Below are positions 33,187-45,621 of a DNA stretch of 64,000 nucleotides, piece after piece; position 1 is the first letter of the stretch, and every line of letters begins with the position of its first letter. The notes under the pieces were generated by a model. It was not told the DNA's origin. It made no database searches and saw nothing but the letters and a program-made list of their open reading frames with translations. A program made the position numbers and the translations under genes. The stretch comes from Hymenoscyphus infarciens (Eukaryota; Ascomycota; Leotiomycetes; Helotiales; Helotiaceae). The stretch is from positions 26,844 through 90,843 of the forward strand of contig LLCB01000244.1 of NCBI GenBank assembly GCA_001414345.1, written 5' to 3'.

Positions 33187-34402
33187 TCAAGCAATCGATG
33201 AAAGAACCCACCCTAATACCCCAACGATAGTTTTGATTGTGCTTTGTGGATTTTTGGGTGTTGGAGATTCTGTTTGGGCTTCCATGATTTTGGTGTAGAA
33301 GCTAGACCAATAAGTCTCGTTATAGTCATTGCAAACAAGGCATCGACCTGTGTTGGCACACTTCATCCAAGAATCAGAATGCTTACAAGGCTCAGGCCTC
33401 GAATCCACCATCTCGGGGTTGTTGGTGTCTAAGTCCTCGCTGTCAAGCACGATGTCAACATCGTCCCAATCATTTTCTGTCGACCATGCCGAAACTGGGT
33501 TATCTGTCGTTTGCCCATATTCGCTATCAGATTTGTCGATTCCACCTGGCGTTGATCCATGTGGCACTCCTATTTGAGATTGTCTCGCATGAGACTCATT
33601 TGTTGATTCCTTTTGGTTATGCTCCTCCGCAGTATTTTTTAAATTAAGGGTTGATGACATCATGTCTTTCTGTAATTTGCTTTCCCACATTCTCGTGTTT
33701 GATCATACTGCAGAGATAAACCTCAAGCACAGTGTACTTTCTGTGATCCAAAATCCGAAGCTCTTGACTCGCTTCATGCAAGGCCCTTCTCCAGGAGTGG
33801 TAGATTTGCGGGTAAACGACAGCGACCTCGCTGACACCCTCTAGAACCTTCAAATCAACAAGATACCCTGATCCGTAGATCAATAACATTCTGGAAACCT
33901 GAGTGAGGTATATTTAGAGAAGCTTAATCTTTCTGTTTCGATGTCGTACCCATGGTGGGACGTCCGTGTGAGAATACACCAACAAATAGAGAATCTTATG
34001 CACAGAATCTATTGCACTATACAGCCCGTTGAGAAAGTTGAGTTCAGACTTCTCGATGTCGGCGAGGCAATTGTGGCGTAGAAGCATAAACAGAAAATCT
34101 GTTTTTGCATCAAGATATCTTTTTATCGTTGTGGCACTGCTGACAACCCAAAACCTCAGAAACTCCTGTGCATGTTCCGTGGTAGAAATTTCGTAGTTGT
34201 ATGCATCGCAGAGAAAAGGTATGTTCATTGTATTCCAAGATAGTGGCCACTCATCTTGGATTATCAATGCTCCAAGTTGGTGTAAACGTAACCTATGGAA
34301 GTTATCAATAAGACCTGGAAACTCATCTGCCACATATTCGCCATTCAGGTCGACCTTCATAGTGATACTCGAGCTAGCAAAAGGCCCCGTCTTTGACGCC
34401 AT
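33187..34402 (-). CDS. Hypothetical three-exon gene, 370 aa, C-terminal hydrophobic anchor
   Basis: Best model: exons 34402-33950, 33898-33722 and 33669-33187 with introns of 51 and 52 nt, all in phase. The first exon (151 codons) is mixed helical (ALIIQDEWPLSWNTMN, then a Leu-rich stretch ending SHTDVPPW). Exon 2 reads LLIYGSGYLVDLKVLEGV. Exon 3 is polar and acidic (WDDVDIVLDSEDLDTNN) with a CxxC-like pair (CLVCNDY) and a hydrophobic end (IKTIVGVLGWVLSSIA). If intron 2 is not removed, the frame stops at 33644 and gives a 235-residue protein. No family recognised. It sits at the very edge of the 34.5 kb RIP block but shows no RIP itself. Confidence 0.55.
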
Positions 34403-34468
34403 TAACAACTTTTGTGACGTATTTTTGGGTTGAAAACGCTCTAAGGAGCCTTGTATTCGGAGGTGAAA

Positions 34469-34501
34469 ACTCTGCTATATATACAGGGAAAAGGGGTCAC
34501 G
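34469..34501 (-). promoter_or_regulatory. TATA box and CACGTG palindrome upstream of the 34402 gene
   Basis: tatatata at about 34473-34480 lies about 70-80 bp upstream of the start codon. Just upstream, ggggtcacgtgagaccc is an imperfect palindrome centred on an E-box (CACGTG), the site class bound by bHLH factors in fungi. Confidence 0.4.
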
Positions 34502-35041
34502 TGAGACCCTCTTTTTCTATGATATACTCCTTAGGTCTAGAAGAGACAACTTCCTAGGCCTATAATAACAGTAGGCTAGATTATAAAAGAACCTCTTAAC
34601 TATATCGTCTCCTATTCTTACTCTAGATAATCTTATAAAGCTCTATAGATTACTTTAAACTCTTAAATAGCGATTCTATAGTATTTTTAAGAGTAAAGTC
34701 CTACTATAATAGCACGAAATATATACTACTACTGAAGAGGTATATAGGAGTACGTTCGAGACAGAATAATATACGTAAATACTAGGCTCTAATATAGAAG
34801 AAAAGGCTAAACTAGGCTTTTCTAACTCTAGAAGAGTAGGCTACTATATATAAGAGGTTTTAGACGATATAAAAAGAGATACGAAACTAAATAACATAAC
34901 GTCGGCTAATACAAAAGCCTGAACTCTACGAAGTACGTCTAAAAGTCTAGACGTAAGAACGTACGTAACCTTTCTAAATTAGATAATATAAAATAATAAT
35001 AGCTGAAAGCTAAATATATAACCGAAAGCTAAATATACTAT
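34502..35041. other. Left edge of the second RIP block with an LTR
   Basis: Composition drops to very AT-rich from about 34510. The stretch 34502-34704 is unidentified RIP-degraded DNA and 34705-35041 is an LTR (see below). Confidence 0.6.
34705..35041 (-). repeat. LTR of the tataatagcacg family, abutting gypsy-2
   Basis: About 337 bp starting tataatagcacgaaatatat and matching the solo LTR at 7145-7504 for most of its length, including the actaggctctaatatagaag segment and the tacgtc/gacgta hairpin. Its right end is not the expected one: it runs straight into the first base of the gypsy-2 LTR, and the two may share the terminal tata. Confidence 0.75.
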
Positions 35042-35415
35042 TATAATAGCACGAAATATATACTACTACTAAAGAGGTCTATAGAAGTGCTTTTGAGATA
35101 GAATAATATATATAAATACTAGGCTCTAATATAGAAGAAAAGGAAAAACTATCTCTATTCTATACTAAGTATAAACATCTATATATAAGAGGTTAGAAAC
35201 TACTAAGTCTTAATAATAATAATAACTAAGCTCTTTCTAATATAGCTAATATAAGATAATAAGAGCCTTAAAGCTAAATATATAATATTTAAACTTTAAT
35301 CTCTTTAGTATCTTCTATTATATAAGTATTAAGTTAATTATAATCTTAGCTCTAAGATATTAGAGGTATTAGTAGTTTTATAAATACTAATAATTTAAGA
35401 TAGTATACTATTATA
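35042..35415 (-). repeat. 3' LTR of gypsy-2
   Basis: 374 bp from tataatagcacg to agtatactattata, followed on the plus strand by the pyrimidine tract that is the element's polypurine tract in reverse. It aligns with 45622-46031, which is longer by small indels. Confidence 0.8.
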
Positions 35416-36747
35416 TCTCCTCTTCTTAAAAAAGACTTATCTTAAGTCTTTAGCTATTAATTAGTATAGTATTAAGTTAACTAGAGTATTATTTATCTAT
35501 TTATAGTAAAGAATATAACTTATCTACTATTATAGTGTCTAATAGTCGAGGTAGAGTTAGTAGCTAGTAGTATTATTATTTAATAGATAATCGCTCTTTA
35601 TTTACTACTATATACTATATAATAATATATATAAATAGAAGAGAGGCTAATTATTAGCTATTAGATAGAAAGCAGTATACTAGTATAGAGTTATTATATT
35701 CTTACTATTATTATATATTATAATAGTAATTATTAAGCGATAAATAATAATTATAAAGTAATAGCTATTATTATAAGTAGTATATTAGTAGACGACTTCT
35801 TTCTAATTCTAACTTCTCTCCTTCTTTTCTTTTTATCTAAATAATATATAGAGTAAGAATATCTTCTAATTCAGTATCTTATATACTAACTTATCTTCTA
35901 AAATATATATATATAAAAGTAAGTCTTTCTTCTCTTAATTAGACTTATTTTAAAGCTAATCTAATATAGTAAAATACCTCTTCTATATCCTTCTAGTATA
36001 CTTCTAGCTACTTACTAAGTCTACTACGTTTAGTACTTTTAAGTAAAATCTTAGAACAGAGATTATATATACGCTTTTAAGAAGCTAAAGTTAAAGAAGC
36101 ACTAGAGAGTGTTCGAACTCGTAAGCTAGTCGCTAAAAGCCTACTAAAAATCAATAAGTTATAACTTACTTTCCTTAATACTATAACTTGTTATTAGAAC
36201 TCTAAAGTAATAGTATTCTTGAATATACTCTAATCTCTAGGCCTGCCTAGTTTATTTTTTTAATATTATTCTTTATAATATTCTTAGTATATAATTTAGT
36301 AGGAAATCGCCGGCCTACGAGTTCTAATACTCTCTAGTGAAGTATAAGTACTATATAGAGTAGAATACCGTGTGTATCCTAGTAAGTTTAATTCTAAATA
36401 TATTCTAAATCTATTCTAACTTAAGATAGTTGCTATAGTTTATAGAGAAGGTGTTTAGTAAGCTTAAGCTTAAGAAGGAGAAGAAAGAGATTAAGAGAGC
36501 TACTAAGGCCTTAGATAAGGTATTAGTTAATACTAGTATAAAGGTATTAAAGAATAGTTTAGAGATATAGTTCGCTCTCTTAGAAGAGACTTAAACAATT
36601 TATACTAAGATTACTATAAGTACTTCTTACTAATTAGAGAGGTTTTAGTTATTAATATTTAAAAGTTCTTATATAGTACTATAGAGAATAGGACCTCTAT
36701 ATAAACCTAGGTTTAAGTCCTTTTTAAGGCTTCTCTAAAGAGTTTAT

Positions 36748-37031
36748 TATAATAATAAGGCAGGAGTAGAGTAGAGAAGTAGTCTATTCGTGGCTATTAA
36801 CGTGAAAACTAAAGGTAAAGAGCGAAGATAGCTCTAAACGATGCTAATATATAAGAGGTACGAAACTAAACAACGATATACGTCGGCTAATATAAAAGCT
36901 CGAACTCTACGAAGTACGTCTAAAAGCCTAGACGTATATAACCTTTCTAAAATAGATAATATAAGATAATAACTACTAAAACACGGTATATACTATGTAA
37001 TCTCAGCTATATAAGATAATATACTATTATA
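36748..37031 (-). repeat. 3' LTR of the nested non-coding element
   Basis: 284 bp, starting tataataataaggcaggag and ending actattata. Near-identical to 39133-39416 apart from transitions. Confidence 0.88.
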
Positions 37032-37588
37032 TCTCTCTCTCTTAAAAAAGACTTATCTTAAGTCTTCTATCTCTTATCGTTCAAGGTTAAATCAGGATAC
37101 TATAATATTATTATTAAGGTCAAAGTATTTATTATATTTAATTTTATTATAAGTAAGAAAGTTAGAGTCTAAATCGTAGCTAACCTAGTTTATAAATACT
37201 TTATTTATTATTAAAATTTATTATAAGTAAGACGAGATATTAGTCTTAAATTATAACCGTAGATACTTATAAAGAGACTTCGTTTCTAATCCTTTAATAT
37301 TAAAAGCAAGTGTTTACTAAAAGAGTATAGTCTAATCCTATTCAGTAAGTTAGAAAAAGTTTAAAGTAAAATTAGAAAAAGTTTAAAGTAAACTTAAAGG
37401 TTTAAAGTAGAGTCTAAGGTTGTTTAGTTAAAAGGTAGTAATAACTTAGTTAAGAGTTTACTCTAAGAGTATACTAACTTATATCTAATTTAAGTTCGAA
37501 TAAAAAAAGAACTTCTAACCTAGCTAAAAGTAAAAAGAAAGTAAGAAAGAATATAAAGACTATAAGACTCTAATCAAAGTTAGTCGAG

Positions 37589-37826
37589 TTTTAGCTAGTT
37601 AAAAGTAAAGTTGTTGCTAAAGTTAAAAATACTATCTAAAGTTTAAGATAATAAAAGGAAGGGTTTTAGCTAGTTAAAGGTAAAGTTATTATTAAAGTTT
37701 ATCGAATTATCTAAGTATCTAGAGATAATAAAAGAAGTAGTTTTAGCTAGTTAAATAAACTTAATATTAAAGTTGTTAAAGTTAAAATTATTATCTAACG
37801 TTTAAGATAATAAAAGGAATAATTTC
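37589..37826. repeat. Three tandem units of about 76 bp inside the non-coding element
   Basis: Starts at 37589, 37664 and 37741. Each opens ttttagctagttaaa and closes with gataataaaagga/gaagta. Units differ by transitions and small indels. Confidence 0.75.
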
Positions 37827-38699
37827 AAGTATAACATTTATTAATACTATTATATAAACTGTGTTACTTAGGCCTATAGGCTACCTTATTCTCTTTAAGG
37901 TACTTAAAGACTTATTTATCTTCTAATTTCAAAGAAGAGTTACTATTATATTATAGAGGATTTAGACAAGCTAAGATATATCTTATATATAAAAGAAGTG
38001 TTCTAATTCTAGTATCTCTCTAAGTATAGCTATACTTAAAAAGTAACCTTTTAAAGTTAGTAAAAGTTTCTTTAACGTATTCTTCTTCTAATTTCACTTC
38101 TATCTCTTTTAACCTTTATACTAGCGGCTATAACTTAGTTTATAACTAAGTAATCGTAGTCTTTCAGTTTAAGAGAAGTTTAGAGTAGAGTTAGATAATA
38201 TTTAGTTAGAATTAACAAAGACAACGATAACTTAGCTAAGAGCTTACTTCTAAGGTTTATTCTAATAGAAAGTGTATTTCAACTAATTTATATCTAATTC
38301 AAGAGTTAGGAAGTAGTAGGAAGGCATTAGAGGCAGCGGTTTCTCTTAAGCGAAAGAGGTCTGAATTTAGGCTTTTTAAAAGTAAAAGAGAGTCGGATCG
38401 GTGAGGGTTCGGAGGTAGAGTGTTTTTAACTTCGAAGTTCGCTTGTAATTTTATCCTCTATCTCTTAGCTAACTAATCGTTTTATCTTTTATACTACTAT
38501 CTCGTCTATATATTATCTATATTTGAAAAGTCTCTTTAGAGAGCTAAGCTCTTGTTATTTCGTGACTTTTAGTTCTTAGGTATATAGATAAGGATCGGAG
38601 AGGGTTTAGAGGGTCTTTTAAAAAGAGAGGTAGCCTTAGAAGGTTATTTAACGCCTCGTAGCGGAACTAGTTCAACATAAAGTCAAAAAGAGAGGAGAG

Positions 38700-38870
38700 A
38701 GATCTAAAGATACTAGAAGGGAGTCCGTAGACACTAGAAGAGAGGATCCGAAGATACTAGAAGAAGAGGATCTAAAGATACTAGAGAGAGGTTAGATACT
38801 AGAAGGGAGTCTAATACTAGAGAGAGGTTAGATGCTAGAAGAAGAGGATCCGAAGCTAGAGAGAGGTCTT
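38700..38870. repeat. Short degenerate tandem repeats
   Basis: About six imperfect copies built on gatactagaag + agaggatc, 25-30 bp each, purine-rich on the plus strand. Less RIP-converted than the flanks. Confidence 0.65.
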
Positions 38871-39119
38871 AAGCTTAGTATCGATTCGAGAGTCGCTAAC
38901 AAGGGGTCTAGGAAGCTGTTTAAAGGGGTTCGGTGCTATAAAGAGAACCGAAGCCGTGGAGTCGTAGAGCATATACGTAGTTATCTAGGAGCCGTTTAAA
39001 AAGAGAGTCCTAGAGCATATACGTAGGTATCTAGAAGCTGTTTAAAAAAAAGAGGGTCGTAGAGTCGGCGGTAGAGAGGCTAGAATAGAAGTAAGGTTAA
39101 GAGCTTAATAAGAAGAGTG

Positions 39120-39130
39120 ACCTTTAGTTT
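39120..39130 (-). other. Putative self-priming primer-binding site of the nested element
   Basis: acctttagttt (plus-strand text) lies 2 nt from the 5' LTR (39133) and is the reverse complement of aaactaaaggt at 39191-39201 in that LTR. A reverse-strand TATA box at 39232-39239 would place the transcript start at this sequence. Confidence 0.6.
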
Positions 39131-39132
39131 AA

Positions 39133-39416
39133 TATAATAATAAGGTAGGAGTAGAGTAGAGAAGTAGTCTATTCGTAGTTATTAACACGAAAACTAAAGG
39201 TAAAGAGCGAAGACAGCTCTAAACGATACTAATATATAAGAGGTACGAAACTGAACAACGATATACTTCGGCTAATACAAAAGCCTGAACTCTACGAAGT
39301 ACGTCTAAAAGCCTAGACGTACGTAACCTTTCTAAAACAGATAATATAAGACAATAACTACTGAAACACGGCATATGCTATGTAATCTCGGCTATATAAG
39401 ACGGTATACTATTATA
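39133..39416 (-). repeat. 5' LTR of the nested non-coding element
   Basis: 284 bp, followed by the tttat target duplication. It carries the TATA box (39232-39239) and the 22-nt hairpin (39299-39322) shared with related LTRs. Confidence 0.88.
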
Positions 39417-39421
39417 TTTAT

Positions 39422-42400
39422 AAGCGTTCTCTTTTAAACCTATTATAAGAGGTTACTAAGATAAGAAGCGCTTTTATAAGAAGGAGGTAGAGAAAGAGCC
39501 GATTTATACTTAGAAGAGTAGAGAGGAAAATAATAAGTTAGAAAAAGAAGAGAGTAGAGAGGTTATAGCCTAGAGAGAGTTAGTAGGCTCTATTTTAATA
39601 ATAACTTAGTATTAGTTCTTTACTTTATTAACTTTAAATATTCTTACTAGTTAGTATTTTATCTTAGTTTTTTATTATAAGTTCTTTATTAAGAGTAACT
39701 AGAATTAGAGAGTATTAATAGAGTTTTATAAATTAACTCTTTTATCTAATTCTTATCTAATTTCTATATATTAATCTATTTAAAGAGAAGTTAAAATAGT
39801 CTTAGTTCTTTTAGATATTTAATATAAAAGTCTCTTAAATAATATAGTAAACCTTAAAAATTATCTATAAGATATTAAATAGAATCTAAATTATATCTAA
39901 TCTATTTAACTTAGTACTATAGTTATCTTTTAAAAAGTCTACTACTAGGTATTTCCTATATCTCTTATTTCTATATATTTTAAATAATATCTAGTAAAGG
40001 CTTTAAAGTCTCTTATTCTAGTAGAGAGGTATTTAGATTCTTTAAAAGTATATTAGAAGTAAAAATATTATATATTAATAAGTCTTTTAGAAGTTTTAGT
40101 TTATAAAAGTATTTTATATAATCTATTATTTTAAAAGATCTTATCTACTATTTAATAAGCTTTTAGCTAGGATAATTTATCTTAAGATTCTTAATAAATA
40201 AGTAGACTTTATCTCTAACGTTTTAGTTAATAGCTTTTTAGTACTAATTTATACTATTTTCTATCTTTTACTAAGCCTTACTTATATTATTCTTAGCTAA
40301 CTCTCTCTTTAGTAGAGTATATATATCTAGCGACTTTTACTATCTTATTATAGTTAAGTTATTCTTAGGAAATAGAAGTCTTTAGTATATTCTAATCTTA
40401 TAAAGTTCTTAGATTAAGTCTAAACTTAAGCTAATAAAGGGTTATACTAATAGATAAGTATAGAAGTGTTATTTATACTCTCTCTATTAGAGAGATTAAT
40501 TCGCTCTAGTTATCTTAATAGTAGATTATAAAGAGTCTTAGTCTCTAATTAATATATTAATTTATTATTTTTATTTATTTATCTATCTATTTATAGTAGA
40601 TAGTACTAAGCTTAAGCTTAATACTAATTATTTAATAGAATTTATTCTAAAATATAAATATAAATTAAGGTTTTTAATTAGATATAATTAATTTAAAATA
40701 GTAACTAAAATAGTAAATCTATTAAATAAAGAGTTTAGCTAGTCTTTTAGTATCTATAGTTAAGTAGTAAGGTATTAATATTAAATCTTTTCTAAGTTAG
40801 TTAATAAATACTAATATAGTATTAAATTTATATTTATCTTTTAGAAATAATTTAAAATCTATATATAAATATTATATAAAGTAGTTAGATATAGGTAAAG
40901 AGTAAAGAAAGTCTTATTACTTATTTTATTTTCTAAAAATAAGAGTATTTATAAGCTTAATAATTTACTATATATCTTTTATAGTCTAAACCTAATCTAG
41001 CCTAGTAGTAGTATTATACTAATAACTAGTATATCTTTTTTATATTTAAGTAATTACTAGATTCTTAGTTATAGACTTCTTAGATTAGTTTTATATAGAG
41101 TTTAATATTCTTTTAAATATAAAGTTAATTCTTAAAAAGAAGTAAATTATCTAATAAAAGAGAGTATCTATTTAGAAGTTTATAACGTTTTTTCTAAAAA
41201 AAAAGAGTAAGTTATCTTCTTTTAACTTTTAAATTATATCTAAACTTAACTCTAGAATAATATCTAAGTAATTATATTAAGAGATATAGACTATTCTTAT
41301 AAAAAGGTATAAGTAAGTTTAGTATTAATTTAGAGGTCTAACTTATTAAATTCTAAAAGAGTATATAAGTAGCTATTTAATTTAGCTTAATTATAAGTTT
41401 TTAAGTCTTATTTATATTAGTTTAATATATCTACTTTTTAATTATTCTTCTTAAATATAAGTTAGATCTAAAAGTTAAAGTCTAATAAGAACTCTATTTA
41501 TTAAATCTACTTAGCTATAAGTAGCTTAGTTATTATAAAGTATTCTAATAACCTATAGCCTAAGTATATATTAATATACTTCTAATATAATATAAGTTTA
41601 AAGTACTATTTCTTAAAAGCTTTTATAATAGTAGATAACTCTTTATTATAGATCTTCTAGTTTACTTTATAGTTAACTAAGATATATAAGTAGAACCTAA
41701 TAAAGTATTAAAAGCTATTATATTATTATAAGAATATACTTACTATTACTTCTTCTAAGAAGTCTATTTCTAGCTTTATATTATAATTAAGATTAGAGTA
41801 GTATAAGATTTAAATTATAAGTAGTCTAGTTCTTAGTACTTTAAAAGCTTCTTTATATTTAAGTATTTATAGAAATAGCTCTAAAAGGTATATTATTATA
41901 GTTAAAAGTTTAGTAATTTTAATAAAACCTTTAATAAATTCTTTATAGAATCTTATAAACCTAAATAAGACTTTATACTTATTATAGTTTTAGATTAGAC
42001 CTAGTTTTATAGAGGTTCTATCTTTTTAAGATTAACTTTAAGTCTTTTAAAAGTTAAAATAAATTCTAAGTATTTAACTCTAGTAATACTAAATTAACTT
42101 TTCTTAATATCTATCTAGAGTTCTACTTCTTAAAGCTAATTTAGAACCTTCTTAACCTATTCTTTATATTCTTTAATAATATCTAAATAAATTAAAATAT
42201 TATCTAAGTAGATAATATAGAAGTCGTCTAAATAGTTAATTAAAACGTTATTTATATAATATTAATAGATAGTAGAGCTATTATAGAGTCTAAAAGAGAG
42301 AACCTTATATTAATATATACTATACCTAGTTTTAAATATAGTTATCTCTTCTAAGTTAAGGTCTATTTAGATATAATAGAAAGCTTATCTTATATCTAAT

Positions 42401-45400
42401 TTAGTAAAGATTTTAGCTATTCTTATTCTTAAAAGAAGCTTATTAATTTAAGAGATTAAGTAGAGATTATTTTAAGTTAGAGTATTTAGCTTTCTATAAT
42501 TAATATAGAACTAGAACTTATTACTATTAGCTTTTTTAATAAAAAATACTAGAAAAATAAAAAGGCTATTACTATTAATAATAAACCTCTTATCTAAGTT
42601 CTTTATAAGATACTCTTTTATAGCTTTAAGCTCTATAGTTAACTATTAATATAAAGGTAAAAAGGAGTTAAGAAGTAGTTTATTTAAAGTAATCTTATAA
42701 TTATATTTATAGTAAAGAGAGAGCTTATTAAAAGCTACTTTTAAGAATATATCTTTATAAGAAGAGTAATATTTTAGAAGTTAAGCTTATATTAGAACTC
42801 TTATATTTTTATTATCTTAAAAAGAGGCTAATCTTTTATTAATAATCTAATCTAGCTTATAAATACTAGTTATATAGAATTCTAAGTTAGGTTATTTTAT
42901 ATTAAAATATATAGCGTTTATACTTATTTCGTTTATAAAAGAGTATTATTAGTATGACTTATAGTTATAAAAGCGATGTAAAAAGAGTTGTATTATCGTT
43001 CGTATATACCGAGTAAAGCTAGCTACGATGCCTACTTAAGTAGCCTCTAAGCGAGTACACGTGTACCTACGTATACTAATCCGAATCGCTATTTACCTCT
43101 TGAATATATATACCGACAAGTATAAAGTCTAGCTTTTTAAAGTTATACTAGTAGTTTAAAAAGGGTTTAGACTAGAGTTAAAGATTAAAATTTTAAGAGG
43201 TATTATTATAAATAGAAGTAATAACCTAGCTATATTTATAAGACTACTCTTTTTATATCTTTCTTATTAATAGATTATATATTCTCTTTAATTTATATCT
43301 AACTAGTAATTTAAAAAGAGTTTCTAGTTCTAGCTAGAAAGTAAAATTAAAATCTTCTTATTAAAATAAGAAGTTAAGAGATAATTAGCTAGCTAAGTAA
43401 TTTAATTCTTTAAGAGATTAAAGAGGACTTTAAAATAGTTTAAGTACTTATTACTAATAATTAGATCTTACTATCTAAGGTCTAGAATAATAAAGAAGTA
43501 GTTAAAGATATAACGTTTATTAAAATTTAAATATAGTTATATAAACTTAGTTACTTAGCTTTTAGTACTATTATTATATCTATAAATAGCTACTAAATAT
43601 AGTAATTTCTAAATCTTTAAACTTATTACTTTAGATAAGTATAAAGTTAAGAGTTAATTTAGAAATAAGTACTTATTAGCTTCTATATCTACTAAAGCTT
43701 AGAATTTAATACTTTATTCTTATATACTAAGAGTAGTATTTATAAAAAACTATTTTCCTCTTATAAGCTTAGAAAGGTTAAGTCTAGTTAGGTTATATTT
43801 ATATAGACTTAGAAAGGAATTTATACTTAGACCTTTTTATTTTTTTCCTAACTTAGATTAGAGTTAGAGTACTTTTTAGATAGTTATTCTTCTTTAAGTT
43901 AGTTATCTATCTTATTAATACTAAATAGATTAGAGTAATTAGGTTTAAAATATCTAAACTTACTATAATAGTAATACTTTATACTAATAAAGACTTAGTT
44001 TATTAATAAATTCTTTTAATTTCTTATTAGTAGAAGAGAGTTTAGAAGTTTATAAAATCTTCTAAGAGGTAGAATAGAGTCTATATATAAGTAAAGAGAG
44101 TTTTAATATAAAGCTAGATAAGAATTAAAAAGTATTTATCTTTTTAAATAATAAGATTATACTAACTAGTTTAGCTATAGTACTAGTTATAGATAGCTCT
44201 ATATTTTAGCGCTTCTTCTTATCTAAGGCTAATAGATCTACTACTATTTTATTAAAATTATAATTCTATCTTCTCTTAGCTAATATAGAGCTGCCTTAGA
44301 GCTAAGGTATAATCTTATTCTATATCTAGTAGAATTTCTCTAACTCTAGTATCTTTTTAAGTATAGCTATACTTAAGAAGCGTACTTTAAATACTAAAAA
44401 GATTTCTCTTATATAACTCTTTTCTTCTATTTATAAGGCTTAAAATTCGTTCTAAGTATTCTTTTTCTTATAATCTATTAGAAAGTATAAATTAAGAAGT
44501 TCTATTATATCTTATTAATCTTTAAAAACTATACTATCTATATCTAACTTATATTAGAGCTCTAAGTAGTTCTTAGCGAGTTCTATAGTCGTTCTCTAGA
44601 TAAGAGCTTTATAGGTTTTAGACGTATAATAATAGTCGACGTTTACTTAGAGTCTATTATATACTAATATCTTCTATTACTTATAAGTAGATAAAGTACT
44701 ATTATCTAAAGGTTTAATTTTGTTTATAATTTTACTTTTAATAGATTATTAGGTTTTTAAGATACTTTTTAGTTATAAGTAAGAAGTAGATTATTATAAT
44801 TAGTATAAAAGAAAAATATTAAAAGTAGAGTTATATAACTAATAATAGTCTAGTATAGTAGAAGAGTATAAAGAAAGAGTAGGAATTAGTTAGTAAAGAC
44901 TCTAACTCTAATTATTACTTAGTAAGTATTTACTAATTTATTATACTAAATCTACTAATTATACGATTTAGTTATCTTATTATAGGATTCTTTCTTCTTT
45001 CTCTTAGTCTTTAGTCTCTATAGTCTATATTATACTCTAGATCTTATCTATATTTAAAAAGTCTTCTTAGTCTCTCTAGCTTCTAAGAGCTATACTTTTA
45101 CCTTTATTATTTTAAAACTTTTTATTATTCTTAAGAATATAGTAACAAGTTAAGAACTTTTTAGTTAGTACTTAACTCTCTTCTTTAAAAAGAGGCTTTA
45201 TACTAGGAAGTAGAGCTTAAGAGAGACTTAGAGTTACTTTTAATTCTAATATATTAAAATATTAATTAGAAGAAGAGTAAAGAGGTTAATTTAAAAGTTT
45301 TCTAGATAACTATTATATATTTACTATCTAAATTATATATAGTAGTCTTTATATTAAGAGAGTTATTAGGATTCTTAAGAACATTTAGTATATTCTAATC

Positions 45401-45606
45401 TCTTAATATATAAGATACGATTTTTACTAGCTATTTATATAGATACTAAACTCTAGTGTTACTAGCTGTCTAGGTAGTCTCTAATTACTTAGCTATTTAA
45501 GAATATTATCCTTCTAGTCTAAATCTAAGCCGAGTTATATTTAAAAATAAAAGAAGTGATAAAAAGCTTAAAAGAGATATTATTTATACTATTACTAGTA
45601 AAGAAG
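39422..45606 (-). pseudogene. gag-pol of gypsy-2, destroyed by RIP
   Basis: Conceptual minus-strand translation shows a knuckle of pattern Y-x2-Y-x4-Y-x4-Y in place of CCHC at about 43976-43934. RT follows at about 42500-42190 with YLDDF and then YLDNILIY, in which the second catalytic Asp is Asn. RNase H at about 41700-41625 keeps the YNKEL block. The integrase must lie further left and I could not pin its catalytic residues. Stops occur every few tens of codons. Confidence 0.75.
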
Positions 45607-45619
45607 AGTTTTTCCTTTT
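45607..45619 (-). other. Putative self-priming primer-binding site of gypsy-2
   Basis: agtttttcctttt (plus-strand text) sits 2 nt from the 5' LTR and is the exact reverse complement of aaaaggaaaaact at 45716-45728 in the LTR. A reverse-strand TATA box at about 45758-45765 lies 30-37 nt upstream of that sequence in the direction of transcription. Confidence 0.62.
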
Positions 45620-45621
45620 TA

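Larger units (their letters stand above)
36748..39416 (-). mobile_element. Non-coding LTR element (TRIM/LARD-like) nested in gypsy-2
   Basis: Two LTRs of exactly 284 bp (36748-37031 and 39133-39416) with an exact 5-bp target duplication tttat (36743-36747 and 39417-39421). The 2.1 kb interior has no gag or pol trace on either strand. It holds three 75-77 bp tandem units at 37589-37826, shorter repeats of the type gatactagaag at about 38700-38870, and a duplicated gagcatatacgtag unit near 38966 and 39013. A pyrimidine tract after the left LTR (tctctctctctt) is the polypurine tract of a minus-strand element. Its LTRs resemble those of gypsy-2 in the ends and in the central hairpin, so gypsy-2-like proteins may have mobilised it. 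Confidence 0.85.

Noticed and set aside
35416..35433. Reading gypsy-2 as a plus-strand element with a primer site here
   Set aside because: RT, RNase H and the zinc knuckle all read on the minus strand, and this tract is the reverse complement of a polypurine tract.
38700..38870. Regular repeats resembling a CRISPR array
   Set aside because: Units are contiguous and degenerate without unique spacers, lie inside an LTR element, and the genome is fungal.
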